A stretch of DNA of 64,000 bases from Symbiodinium natans (taxonomy: Eukaryota > Sar > Dinophyceae > Suessiales > Symbiodiniaceae). Below are positions 23,700-35,389 of this stretch, piece after piece. The notes under the pieces were generated by a model. It worked only from the letters and a program-made list of their open reading frames with translations, ran no database searches and was not told the origin of the DNA. Every line of letters begins with the position of its first letter. Positions within the stretch are counted from its first letter, which is position 1. The position numbers and the translations under genes are program-made. The stretch is from assembly GCA_905221605.1 (NCBI GenBank), contig CAJNDS010000603.1:42227-106226 (forward strand), given 5' to 3'.

Positions 23700-24640
23700 G
23701 CACGGCCAGAGTTGCCGCGCTTGCCGGAAGATCTCTGCCAGTATCCTGAACCGATTCGGGGCTTCGCAGTGGGCTGGATGCCAGCCGTGTCAACAATAAG
23801 CAGCACTTGCCCTCATGCAGGTAGCTGCTATCTATCTTTGGGGAATCTGGTTTGCACTGTCTGTTCTTTTTCCAAATCTCAGTGATACTCAGTGACAAGA
23901 AGATGGTGCACGCATTTCGTACGCCATCCCGGAGCCAGCGACTAAAAGGGATGGCAAAGGGCATACAACTTTGGTTTCTTGCTTTTGCAGCTGACCTTCT
24001 TTCCTTGCACAAAGCTTTGGAGGGTATGGACGGCATCGGCGCAGCAGCAACTTAGAGAGAAGCGAGCGAAAGAGGTTTCAAGGGTGGTCAATAGCACGGC
24101 TTTGTTTGGTGATGTGGTTGCTCGCACAAGTGCGGGAGCAAAAGAACAAGCGCATGGAGCCAAGGACGTAGGTTGGAGAGCTTGGCAGGGCCGACACAGC
24201 GCAGCTAAGCGGGCTTTCACAAGGGTCCCATGCTTGAATCAAGCCCAGGCTGGCAGCTTAGCTACAGGAGCTTGCCTACAACTACCATACTGCTCAAAGG
24301 CTGATCCCGTACGTCCTACTACAACTCTTGCAACTTGCCGCTTTGCTGTTGGCCCATTTGCAGAACTTCGGCCTCAGCGCAGTGCTGGGATCGGTCTTCC
24401 CAGCCTTTGGGGCAAAGGCAGAACAAGGCAAGAAAAGCATGTCAGTCCTCTGGGAGCTTGGGTTCACCATCCAGGGTTTGGACCATCTAGATCAGTCTAG
24501 ATCATCTAGATCCACTTAAAATCTAGGGTCCAGGGAGGTTCCATCTGAAACGTACCTTCTGCATGAGCGCAGGCGCATAGTAGATGAGGATCGCAGGGCC
24601 TCGGCCGAGACATGGTAAGAAACTTGGGAAACCCTGAACC
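23700..24640. other. Undetermined stretch
   Basis: A plus-strand frame at about 24020-24220 reads as an amphipathic, Ala- and Lys-rich protein (QQQLREKRAKEVSRVVNST), but no exon limits or family are seen. A short cluster of TCTAGAT words lies at 24486-24515. Confidence 0.35.
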
Positions 24641-24679
24641 TTCAAGGCCCAAAAACGCTAAACCCGCACCTCGCAGGGT

Positions 24680-24800
24680 GTCTGAAAGTTCTGCTGAGCG
24701 TGAGCTTGAGGCGCAAGCCCATGGGAACCATGCCCTCTGGAAAGTTTTCCAACTCGAACAGTTGGTCCTCAAACTCTGGGCATCTCTGCTGATGTTGACT
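24680..24800 (-). other. Candidate coding exon, unknown product
   Basis: A minus-strand frame reads CPEFEDQLFELENFPEGM and then VPMGLRLKLTLSRTFR, with balanced amino-acid use. No family is recognised and the boundaries are not defined. Confidence 0.22.
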
Positions 24801-24967
24801 CACTGGCCAACTTTCCACGAGACAGCATCTGCGCAACCGCAAAACGGCAGCTTTGTGTCTGCGTGGCCACTCCTTGCAGCCAGTGTGAGCCAGCTCTTCC
24901 TCCAGAACATCACGATCCTGCAACAGGGAAGCTCTTGCCAAGACTGGGAAAACGCACGGGCGGTTAC

Positions 24968-24985
24968 GGGGGGGGGGGGGGGGGG
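24968..24985 (+). repeat. Poly(G), 18 nt
   Basis: Uninterrupted G run. Confidence 0.98.
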
Positions 24986-25930
24986 TGTATGGAGCCTCAG
25001 AAACCACTCCGAAGACCCTCTCCTCCAATCCGGCGATCCGATGCCAAAGCGAATTTTGCACTTCGCGTGGAGCATGTGCACAGCACCAAGACGGGAGTGG
25101 GGTTTCAAACTGTTGGGGTGAGCGCTCTATTTGTCACGCCGGACGACACCGAAATCTGGTATGTTATGATGACAACGAGCACCTCGAGATCGAAACCCGC
25201 AGGCAAGCTGCGGCACGCGATGCTGGATGCAAAACGAGCGCCCTGCCTAGCCTAGCCGAGAGCCGCGAAACCGGGCGTGTGCGTGAGCATGCAACCTAAC
25301 CGATCTAACCCTCCACAACCGCAACGTTAGAACCGTGTTGAGACAGTGTTCGGGGAACCCCATTATCGCTGAGTGCCACGAGTCTCTTCTGGGCCGCTCG
25401 GCCGGTTCTCTGAGGCTCACCGCTTCTACACTTTGGAGAAATCGCGCCTGCGCAGGCACCTGGGTAAGAGCACCTGCGGTATGGAGAGCCATGTCAACTA
25501 TCGTAAACACCAAAAACGAGTGCACCCACTCACGAGATTCACGATTAACACAAGGAAGCCTTCTAGCACGAGACCCCACAAGAACCCTCCATCGATGACT
25601 CCAAAGCTGCATCTTGCTACATGCCTGACCACAGGCTCTTCGCTTCCGCATGATGCTGGTGGTATTACATCATGACGATTGCCGCTTTGCATGCTGCAAG
25701 GTCACTGCTTCCGTCATTCTGTGATCGTCATTAGGATCGTCTGTCTTCATGCGCCAATGCTGAGCACTGAGGTGCGGGCGGAGGATGGCTTGGCTATCAC
25801 CTTGTGCCTTGGCGGTTTGGGTTTCGATCCCAGGGCCCTTGATACACGGCTAGGGATCTCGGCGCATGGCTAAGCCTGGGGCCTAAATCAATACTTGGAG
25901 CCAGTGGCACACACGTGCGCAGGCAGGCAG

Positions 25931-25956
25931 ACACACACACACACACACACACACAC
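25931..25956 (+). repeat. (CA)n, 13 units
   Basis: Uninterrupted dinucleotide repeat. Confidence 0.97.
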
Positions 25957-25959
25957 TGA

Positions 25960-28350
25960 CACTGTGTCACTGACTCGCCAAATCCCAAACCCTGCCGTGT
26001 GACACGATGACGTGATCTCTGCCTGACCCTTATGAACCGCGTGGCCCGATCCGACCCCAACAGCTGGGGCACCCCCGCCATGACCACCAGCCTCAGCACC
26101 GCGATGCTGCCGCGATCTTCGGGCACCTGCTCAGCAAACGAAGCTCAGGGCGTCTGGACGTGCAGGAGACGGCGCCGGGGGAAGCTCGGCATCGTGCCCC
26201 AGTTACATGAGGCTTGAGGAGTCTACGAGATCTCTGACGCTTGGTGGCATATTTCTAGCATTGAACTCTGTGCTCTGTGCAAGATTTCGGGTGCTCTGTG
26301 CAAGATTTCGGGAAAGCTGGAAAAGAGGCTCCTCAAAGACAAAAGCATGGGGAAAAAAAGAAAAAGATTCTCATGCGCATCTCTGAGCTTCCCGCGGCCC
26401 CGAGCGAGGGCTGATGCGAGGTCCATCTCCAGACCTCTTTGGAAAAATGAAGGAAGAAGCTGCATCCAGAAGATCCATGTGGTTATGGCTCTAGCGTCCG
26501 AAATCTGGGTTCAACGTGGGTCGTGCCGCTTGGGGCTTGGCGAGGTAGTCCTCCAGCACTTGGGACTCGGACCTGCACGAGAAAAGAAGAATCTGAGTGG
26601 TCCGAGGTCGCACAGCCACGCGTGGCGCACTTCACTGCCAGCTCCCCCACAATCTTGAAAGATTTGATGAAGGAGCTCAGCACCTGCGGCTCTCATGTTC
26701 TTTTGCATTTACAGAGTGCTGGGATGACGTTGAAGGGTGTCTGCATGATTCTGGCGATGTACTCTGGCAACTTCGACCTGCTCAGTCCCTGCATGAAGAC
26801 ACACGCATCTTTTTGTGAGACGGACTGATGGTTCGGTTTCCGATTTGTGTCCAGACTGTGCGGCTTCAGCTGAGAACTGCCCACGATCTGGGCCCTGCAC
26901 CGTCCGAGGAAACTTGAGAACAAACTTTTCGCAGCCTTCCTGCCAGCACAAGGGCACAGTCTCAAAACTGGCAACACAACGGATACAATGTAGAAACCTG
27001 CAATCGCCCCTTCCCGGAGCCAAAGAGAACAACTACAACAGACTTGCTGTCACGGCGACTCCTCTTAAGGTTGCATGACTTTGCATGCCTGGCCCTGCAC
27101 GACCTATATCACCCTGTTGAATTCGGTGGGGTCTGATCGTCTGACAAATATGCCGCGTAGTCAGGGGACGAGCTCCTGCGGGTACGGCTCTGCACCCGCA
27201 AGGTCCGTGAGCCAGTGGCAGAAGTAGAAAGCGACATCTGCAGGTTCGACACCTGCGTGTCGCTTCATGCCACTTCCATGGCCCCTTTGAGGTTGAGAGA
27301 AGTAAGTTTAAAGCTGACTTGGAGGTTCATGGTACCCCCAAGTATAGCTGTACTTGGTTGCCAATGCTTGCACATGGTTGCCCCAGGCTGTGTAGACATG
27401 GCAAAGCTCGGGGTAGGGCCGCCGTCCGCCATGCACCTTGGCACTCAGCAAAGCGCTCCACGGGTTTTCACACCTTTTGGGATCTTTTGGGTACTCTTTC
27501 GCCCAAGAAGTCCACGGACTCCCTGAAGATGAGGCCGCCACTCTTTAAACTTTGTGAACAATGCTCCAGGCGGAGCTTCGGCCTGCGCCCATAGCACAGT
27601 CCAGCAGCTACAGAGAAGTGTTCTCTCAGTTCTCTCCTCCCTCGCACTCTTTGTCTTGAGCACTTCCAGGATGCTGCGCCGGTGTTTGCTTTTGAGGAAC
27701 TGGGGCGCTGCCGCGCACAACGCCAAGGCGCATTCGCGCATTCGCGCGGGGCACGGTCCCCCAGCATCCCGGGGAGCAACAGCGTCTTCAGGTCCGCTAT
27801 GCGCAGATCAGAATTCTGGACACAATGCGTTCCTCTTCATACTGGTGCCGACTCATGGATGCACATGCCAGACCTGCAGGTTACATTTGCATAAGGCCTA
27901 CCTACCACCGGCCGTCGCCACACGGTGAGTTCGGCGCACACATGCCATATCTTAGCCCAATACCAACATCAGCCCGATACTCAATAGCCCGCGGAGCAGG
28001 TGGAGTCTAGAAATGTCCACACCCAGTACCCACAGAGGAGGTACGACGCCCTCACACATTGAAGTTCCAGCACTCAGGACGGCTTGAAGTGCACCTGAGC
28101 TGATGTGATGTGCAAACAGCGATGTGCACGGGGGAGTGTGTCGTTTTTGCGATTGTTTTTTGCAGGGCATGCCGAGGCCAAAGAAAGCAAGGTGCGGGCT
28201 GCAGCCTTTTTCACCCCCCTGCGCGACGCCCAGAACCGGTGAAGCACCCAGCACAAGTATACCAGCATGAGAACACAGAGCCGGACCAACCCTTTCAGAT
28301 CCCCTCTCATGGTGACTCTTTGGTACATGATGATACTGCTCATGTGTCGA
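25960..28350. other. No recognisable gene
   Basis: A tandem duplication of TGCTCTGTGCAAGATTTCGG is seen at about 26271-26310. Open frames on both strands lack family motifs. Confidence 0.45.
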
Positions 28351-28355
28351 TTCCG

Positions 28356-28357
<2 letters not shown>

Positions 28358-28433
<76 letters not shown>
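28358..28433 (+). repeat. Poly(C), 76 nt
   Basis: Seventy-six uninterrupted C residues. Frames reading poly-Pro or poly-Gly through it (28110-28670 + and 27952-28548 -) are artefacts of this run. The exact length in the genome may be uncertain because such runs sequence poorly. Confidence 0.97.
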
Positions 28434-28436
<3 letters not shown>

Positions 28437-28984
28437 AAGCCACATCTCCTGCGAAAGAGCCACCTTCGACCCACCTCCGCCACCCAAAAATCACGGCTTG
28501 CTGCGAATCACTCTCGAACGCCCCCAGCGGAGCCCATGATAAAACCAATGGTCAATGGCTCACACATTTCAAGCCCAGCTCAGGAGGTGGTAGCTTCTGA
28601 CTCGTGGTGTTTCGTAAGCCTTCTCCGTTTCAATTTGCTCGATGTCTCGAGAACAGGCGGACTTCTCTAGACGTTGACTCTCCGAAGCATCCAGATGCTG
28701 CTGTAGACTCTCAAGGTTGCTGAATGTTTTCCGAGACACTGCATATTCCAGCCTTGGAGTAGCCACATCATGCGGCTGAAAGACTCAAAAAAACACAAAT
28801 TGGCTTCTACTTCCACTTTCCAAAAATGGCATCTCACTACCAAGCAAGGCCCAGTAACTCACCTTGCTCGCCATCCTTCAAGAGGTCCCTTCTCGAATGC
28901 CAGGCCTCTAGCGCACAAGCATGGCGCGTCTGACGCGGAGACCGTCGTTGAACTTCAAAGCCGTGCAAGCTGCTCGCAGCTGAC

Positions 28985-29224
28985 CGTAACTTAAAAAATC
29001 TAGTCTCCCGGCCATCCGAGCCATGACTGGGATTCGGAACCGGTAAAGCCAGCCCATCAAATATGACAGCTCAACCATATCCCAAATTTTGCCCGAAGGT
29101 TCTGGAATGCAGCAGCGGAGCATTGGCCGGCAGCGATCTGAAATCCAGGCTGGTTCGCCCTTGAAGCTGCTCAGATTGGTTGCCACTTGCATGGCGTCAA
29201 TGTGCACCGACCAGTTGACGACTA
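28985..29224 (-). other. Candidate coding exon, unknown product
   Basis: A good acceptor on the minus strand (TTCCTTGCTGATTTTTAAG ending at 29225) is followed by an open frame reading NWSVHIDAMQVATNLSSFKG and then KIWDMVELSYLMGWLYRFRI. Amino-acid use is balanced and the Trp, Tyr and Met content looks real. No family is recognised. The donor near 28985 is not certain. Confidence 0.35.
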
Positions 29225-29239
29225 CTTAAAAATCAGCAA

Positions 29240-30240
29240 GGAAACCCAGGCTGTCATCCATGAGAACGTTCCTCGGCTGAGCAGAGCGAACTCTCATGCG
29301 AGCCGTCATGGAAAACGACATGAACCTCCCAGAATGACTTAAAGGCCTTGCCGCCCGGAGCCATGTCCAGATGCTCAGCAGAGCGTCGAGTTCTTCACTT
29401 CCAGCTCCAACAAGCTTTCTTTGTCCACCTGCCTGGCATAGCGTGCCGCTTTAAAGGCACAAAGAAACGGGACTCTAGGCTGCGCGGAGTGCAGCGGAGC
29501 GAAGTTCAGTCTAGCACAGTGGTACACAGCATTCAGCGCAACTTAGAAGGATGAACCCTAATGTGGACAGGACGGCAGGGTGAACTTGTTGTCCACTTGC
29601 CATACAGGATTGAGGTCGTTGTTGATGACCTGAGCTCTGAGATCGAACTGAGTTTAAGCCATAGCGTCTCAGCGCGAGCTTTGGTGCTGTTGAGTCCCTT
29701 AAAGCCTTAAGGCGCACTCGTTAGTGCTCTTTATGATGCTCAATGCATGCTACGGGTCGCACAGTCTACGTCTGCACCTGGCACCGGCCCCTTTGCGGCA
29801 GACCCAAACTAAGTCTCACACAGGCGTGGCAAGCTCCTGAAACGGCGTCTGAAAACCATGGAATGCCCGATCAATCTGCATCTAGTTAAAATGTCACTCA
29901 CAGGTAGCCACGCACTTGTCCTGCCGACCGAGCTTAACCACAACATACGGGTCCGAAACCTTGGCTTTGAACGACAACATTGAGTGGGCCGATGGCTGAT
30001 GCAGGAACCAAGTCCTAAGTACAGCGAAGTAGAGCCAAGCTAGCACACCCATCCTTCCATACACTTCCGGGTCCGACCTTTACTCACCCAAACAGTCTGG
30101 TGATCTTTGGCATCACGCCAGGGTGCATCTCCGAGGATACCCGTATCCCGATTCATCAAGTTGTGAGCCGCCTGAGCACCAGGCAATGAGGCATGAGGAC
30201 TCTATCAGGTACTGTAGGCTTGTTGGGCCAGAGATACACC
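29240..30240. other. No recognisable gene
   Basis: Mixed sequence with no motif-bearing frame. Confidence 0.45.
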
Positions 30241-30249
30241 AACCAATAC

Positions 30250-30570
30250 CTACAGCAGCCCAGCATTCGGCCCAGAGAGCAGCCTGCACTCCAATCCCGT
30301 CCACTCTGCCTGGATGGAGACGAAGAGCGTCCCCGGTATCTTCCGCGTTGGTGAGGCAGGTGACGCAGGCTCCAGCCCCGCCACAGAAGGTGGGGAGCCA
30401 TCTGCAGGGGTCGGAGGTCGGAGGTCGAGAAGACGTCTACGTGTGTACTTTCGTGTATATTCACGTGCTTCCATGTGAGGCTTGAAGTACAAGTATCTCC
30501 GCACTGCTCCTGTCACGGTGCTGCGCACTGCCATGCTGAGATAAGCTGAGTACAAGTCATTCTCCCGGTG
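30250..30570 (-). other. Candidate coding exon, unknown product
   Basis: A minus-strand frame reads RENDLYSAYLSMAVRSTVTG and AVRRYLYFKPHMEAREYTRK, followed by an Arg- and Pro-rich linker. Composition is protein-like. No family is recognised, and it is not clear where the exon ends. Confidence 0.28.
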
Positions 30571-31104
30571 CTGGCGGCAGCGGGGGTGGGGAGGCGGCAG
30601 CGACCTCACACAGCTCAACGCTATGAGCTTGAATATGCCTTTGCGACAGCACGTGCAGGTTGTCATCAATACGTAGCGCATGCTCTTGTCACTGCAAGGT
30701 CGATCAGTCTGGCAGCCTTTGCAAAAACAAAGGTGCCTTGCAGACGGTGACTACGTTAACGAGATTGCCATGTGGCTGAGGCAGGCAAGCGGCAGAGTTA
30801 AGGACTGTCTGTACTGACTGTGTTTTCAGCAAAAGACACTACCAAACGACAAAGCATTGCCCTTCAAAGAGGCCTGCGCCTGCGTCCAGTCTGTGGGCTT
30901 TGCCGCTGCGTCGAAGTAGCGCCGGTGGAGCTCCTAAGATTCGGGTCTGAACATGCCGGGCAATCTGGGCATCACGGCATTTACACTGGCAACCTGCGGC
31001 AACCGTGGTTCGCGTGCCGCAAGTAGAGTCAGAGTAGCTGCGTCAACCGAATCTTCTACTAGTACCTCAAGTCACGATGGCCCTCAGTCTCGAAATGGCG
31101 TCCT

Positions 31105-32600
31105 GCGTCTAACAGGCTTTAGCGACTTTGGGATACACAGTGGCCACAAGCCAGTCAGCCACGTGGCAAAGTCCAGAAGTTGCAGTTTCTCCTCGCGGGC
31201 CGTGTTGACTTCTTCATGCAACATGCTTGCAGCACACCTTGCTGTCAAAGTAGGCACTGGTGCTTGAGACAGACAAGCTTATCAGCACCTCCGTCCATTC
31301 CTAGAAATCAGAGCCATCAGCCACACCCAACAACGGTTTGAAAATTCTCCCAGCTAAGGTTCAGGAAAGGAGCTAGTAGTCCCAAAACAAAACCCCACGA
31401 ATCCAGATCAAACCTTGATGGGACGTGATCCGGGTCCTGCGTCGCCTTGGTCTGATACTGCAGGGTCAGTTCCCCAGCTTCCTTTGAGATGTTGAACTTC
31501 CTGCCTCAGGGATCTTAGCCCATTTGCAAACCAGACTGTTGCGCAGCTGTCGTTTCCACGTTTCCCTGACGTTTAGCCAAGACTCGCATCGCTGCCTGAG
31601 GGTCGACAGCTCAAGCACTGCACACGGCTGTCCAAAGCAAACATGGCGACCATGCTGTTTGTTACATGCTCCCCCACCTGCTGGAGTGCGAGAAGCTGCT
31701 CATCGTGGCGCCGATCGACTTCCATCTCTTGCTTCAAAAGCTCCTGCAGACACGCCACATCCGGTTCCAAGCCTGTAGTGGCTGTCTTGGCAACGCCAGG
31801 TGCTGCAGCTGCTAGGCTTTGTTCTAGTTCTAGCCGTCACTTCGTCACCTGATCTCTCATCAACTGATCAACTAGGACACATTTCCAACCCATGACGGAA
31901 GCTGGCGCACCTGGTCGATGGTTGCGTGCGCCTGCCTGCTGGGCGACTATGACACGATTCGCAGGAGATACAAAATTCATCCTGCATCATTCTAGCAAAA
32001 GCTCGGGGCCTCTTGCACTGGTCATTCTTGGCACGAAGGTACTCCAAGTTTGCCTGGCACAAAACAAGCATCGCAAATGCACGAAACATCTGGTCTTGAA
32101 ATCATCCACAAGACAGTCTTGACTGCGCGACCAGGTGCACGGACATTCGAATCGAATCATCATCGTGCTATTAACTGTTATTGTTTCGTCTTCATCTAAT
32201 GGCCGCGGTAAATCTGGTCATGCCAAACGGTCAATCTGTGCTTCGAAGCCCGAAACCCAGTGTAGGACACTTCAAGGTCTGCGGAGGCAAAGCTCTAACA
32301 TGCTCTAACTCTACCAACTCCGAGCCCCAACATTGGACCCTAAACCTTCAGATGAATGGCTGGGCCTCTCAAAACGGCTCCACAGGGCCTGTGAGTCTTA
32401 AATTACCTCTATGTCTTCTGGGCATGACTAATACAGAATTGCGATTGGCCCAGCTGGGCCCTGGGGATCCGATCTGTACGGAAATTCCGCGCAGCCTGAT
32501 GCCGCTGTGTCAAGGTCGCCACGCGCTGGCGAACTTGCTCCTGGCGGATGTGCTGGGATGCTAAGGGGGGCTTGCTCCATTGGACATTGCACTGCGCAGC
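31105..32600 (-). CDS. Coiled-coil protein of unknown function, multi-exon, partial
   Basis: Several minus-strand exons with coiled-coil character follow one another. A frame at about 32600-32440 contains HIRQEQVRQRVATLTQRHQA. A short exon 32052-32010 reads ANLEYLRAKNDQCK and has a GC donor. An exon from 31829 contains LQELLKQEMEVDRRHDEQLL and ALQQVGEHVTNSMVAMF. An exon 31513-31414 contains SLRQEVQHLKGSW and ends at a GT donor. A frame at 31290-31105 contains SMLHEEVNTAREEKLQLLDF. Heptad-like spacing of Leu, Met and Val is visible in all but the last. The joins between these exons were not fully checked for phase, and both ends are missing. A structural or scaffold role is inferred only from the coiled coils. 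Confidence 0.45.
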
Positions 32601-32879
32601 AAGTCTAGTCCTGCAAGGCCTTGAGGTACTCCTGCTTCCTGGCAATGGGATGCTATGAGGTTCGGGGTTTTCCGGCTCCTCACACGACAGTTGGCTCGGC
32701 CACACGGAGCCACACACACACTTGAGGAATCTAGTTAGTGAACTCGAAGAGCAAAAGCCTTTCAACCTCTCACGCCCAAGCAGTGCCCAGGAGCCCTCGA
32801 CCCCAAACCTTGAATGCCGAGGCTTGCAGCACCTCTAGTACTTCTACAAAACGGGGGACTGTGGGCGTGCACTTTCTCT

Positions 32880-33350
32880 GCCTTTTGTCGCTGTTGAAGA
32901 ACTGAAAAAACCCCAGTAACAACAATATTTCTAGACTCTCCAGTCCCACGGATAACTAAAAAGACTGAAAAAGAACAATATTTCAGGACTCTCCACAAAA
33001 ACCGTACGGAAAATCCGTACGGAAAACCAAAAAGACCAAAAAAAAACCAAAAGAACCAAAAAGACCAAAAAAACCAATATTTCAGTACTGTTCCAGCAGA
33101 TGGCCTAATTTCAAAGAGTCCCTGAAAATTGGTTTTTTTGGTTCTTTTGGTTTTTTTGGTTTTTTTGGTCTTTTGGGTTTTTTTGGTTTTTTTGTTTTTT
33201 TTTGTTTTTTTGTTTCTTTGGAAAATTTGGGTTTTTTTTGGTGTTTTTGCTTTTTTTGGCTTTCCGTACAGATTTGGTGGAGAGTCCTGAAATATTGTTG
33301 TTTTTTCAGTGAGAATATTGTGGAGAATCCTGAAATATATTTGTTTGGCT
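32880..33350. repeat. Imperfect inverted repeat of A-tract and T-tract words
   Basis: The left arm (about 32880-33085) carries GGACTCTCCACAAAAACC, CAATATTTC and many ACCAAAAAGACC words. The right arm (about 33135-33350) carries their complements: GGTCTTTT, GGTTTTTTTGG, CCGTACAGA, TGGAGAGTCCTGAAATATTG. The centre is near 33110. A transcript would fold into a hairpin of roughly 200 bp per arm. It may be a MITE-like element; no target-site duplication was identified. Confidence 0.75.
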
Positions 33351-33429
33351 TTATGTTCTTTTTCCTAATTTTAGCTTTTTGCGTGTTTTTGTGCGTTTGT
33401 GGCTTTTTTGTGCTTTTCCGTACCGCCTT

Positions 33430-34560
33430 TCGTGCCTGAGCCCCCCTTCCCTCTTAGAAAATTATGCTTTTTCTACGCTTTTCTATGCAAATTGTACTTT
33501 TCTAGGCATCGTATATTTAAAGAGTACTGTATTTAATGGGTACATGAATGATTTAGTTTCATATTCAAGTAGCATGTAAAGAGCGTTTGAGCATTGGTTC
33601 TGCCCCCCAAACCCCGCATTCCCATGCTCAGTACTATAGCCTTTACTGGGTGGATGGTATGGTTCTTAGGAATTTGTGCTTTTCAAGGCTTTTCTATGTA
33701 AATTGCACTTGTCTAAGCAAATAGTATATAAATGGTATTTCATTAGTACATAATTGAGTTAGTTTTCTGTTGTCAAGTACCATTTACTGAGCATTATGTC
33801 ATATTCTGTGTATATTCAATAAATCTTGTACTCACCCAATAACTGAATATTCACTGACTGCTAGATTGGTAGAATCAGCATGTAATGAGTACTGCATGGT
33901 TTGAGCAATATTTCGCCTAGTAGAAGCAATATTTGCCTGGAAACAGGTTTGTTGCCTAGAGTTATTTGCTTAAACAGTTGCTTTATTTATCTAGAAAGAC
34001 TTCAAAACCCTCAAATCCAAACTTCACACGAGGTTCTCCTGAGAAGCTTGCATTTCGGTTGTTTGCGTTTGTGAATTTTCTTGTGCTATGACCTTTGTGA
34101 GGCAACAACTACTTTACTATGAGAATTGTGCATTTTAAAGCCTGTCTCTTTTCAGGCATCGCGCATCAGTAGTCTTTAACTAGTACTTCAGTAGCATTGG
34201 TTTCATTATTATGAAACTCAAGGTGTCTAGCGCGTACTTTAGTTGTGCAAAAAACAGCCTTTTTAAGTTGAATTCATTTAGTCAATACTCAGCTATATAC
34301 TAAGTGCTGCAGTAGTTAAACTCGCATAGGGCAAATGCTGTGTATAATATACATTGACTATTTCATTCATGCGTAAAAACAAAGCACGTCAGTGGACTTT
34401 CCGTGTGGTATTTGATTAATACTTTGCCTCGCGAAACTACAATTTATCTAATAAAGCAACATTCTTTGCCCTTCGAAAGAACAAGTTGCCAAGATACGTT
34501 AACACATACAAACTACTGTAAAGCCATCATTGTCCTGTCAAGATTCAAAACATGGAGTAG
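33430..34560. repeat. AT-rich island with diverged tandem copies
   Basis: Composition drops sharply from the GC-rich surroundings to AT-rich DNA. A segment starting near 33466 (GCTTTTCTATGCAAATTG, then ACTTTTCTAGGCA) is repeated in diverged form from about 33678 (GCTTTTCTATGTAAATTG, then CACTTGTCTAAGCA), about 210 nt later. A third, weaker copy starts near 34108. Each copy continues into related sequence ending near a CAAGTA-CAT word. No gene is recognised. Confidence 0.6.
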
Positions 34561-34689
34561 CCCAATGCTGGCTTATCGGAGCCTGTGAGGCGGGTGTCCC
34601 AATTGTCCCAATAGCCGTCCTTCATTTCCCGGTGCTCAAATATGCGAGCTTAGGATTCCTTGTTCTGACTATACTAAGAAAAGTTGAAG

Positions 34690-34858
34690 CAAGGGTAGGT
34701 CGTTGGGAGGGGACCGACACCGTTCCGACGATCGCACTTGATGGGTCGTGTCTCTGGTCCTTTGAGTTTTTGACCTGCTACTTGACCAACAGCCTCATCG
34801 AAAGTGAGTTCTCCGTCTTGTCCTCCTAGTTCACGAACTAAGCCGGGTATAGACTCAC
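34690..34858 (-). other. Candidate coding exon, unknown product
   Basis: After the acceptor-like ATATCCAG, a minus-strand frame reads GESIPGLVRELGGQDGELTF, then DEAVGQVAGQKLKG. Composition is protein-like, but codon use is less GC-rich than in the named genes. No family is recognised. Confidence 0.28.
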
Positions 34859-35109
34859 CTGGATATCTTGCTATAGCCCAAAACACTGGGATACTCACTT
34901 GATCTGAAAAGCTGTTTCCATGTGATCAAGGCCTGGCATGAAGCGTAGTAGCACTTCATACATAGCATGTTCTCGCACAAATAATGACAAGGCAATTTCA
35001 TAATTAAGATGAGAGAGATCACCACCTGAAGATTGAACGATAGTTATCAAGTACGAGAGAGTAAAAAAAACACAAAAAAGTGCACGCCCACAGTCCCCGG
35101 ACTCTACTT

Positions 35110-35338
35110 CTATGAATAATACTGATTCATGACAATAATCACAATAATCATAATAAGAAATAATAATAACAATAATAATACTAGTTAATAATGATAATGA
35201 TTAATAATAGTAATCATCATAATCATATCATAATAATGATAATAATGATAATAATGATAATAATGATAATAATGATAATAATGATAATAATGATAATAAT
35301 GATAATAATGATAATAATGATAATAATATTAACAAATA
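35110..35338 (+). repeat. AT-rich simple repeat with a 9-bp (GATAATAAT)n core
   Basis: Irregular AATAAT and AATCAT words from 35130 lead into about eleven regular copies of GATAATAAT at about 35235-35333. Confidence 0.93.
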
Positions 35339-35389
35339 ATAGTATGATTTGCCAGCTTCCTGGCTCGCAGCTCGCCCAGATTCGTGATG

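Noticed and set aside
27952-28670. Long open frames rich in Gly or Pro on both strands
   Set aside because: They exist only because a 76-nt poly(C) run cannot contain stops in any frame.
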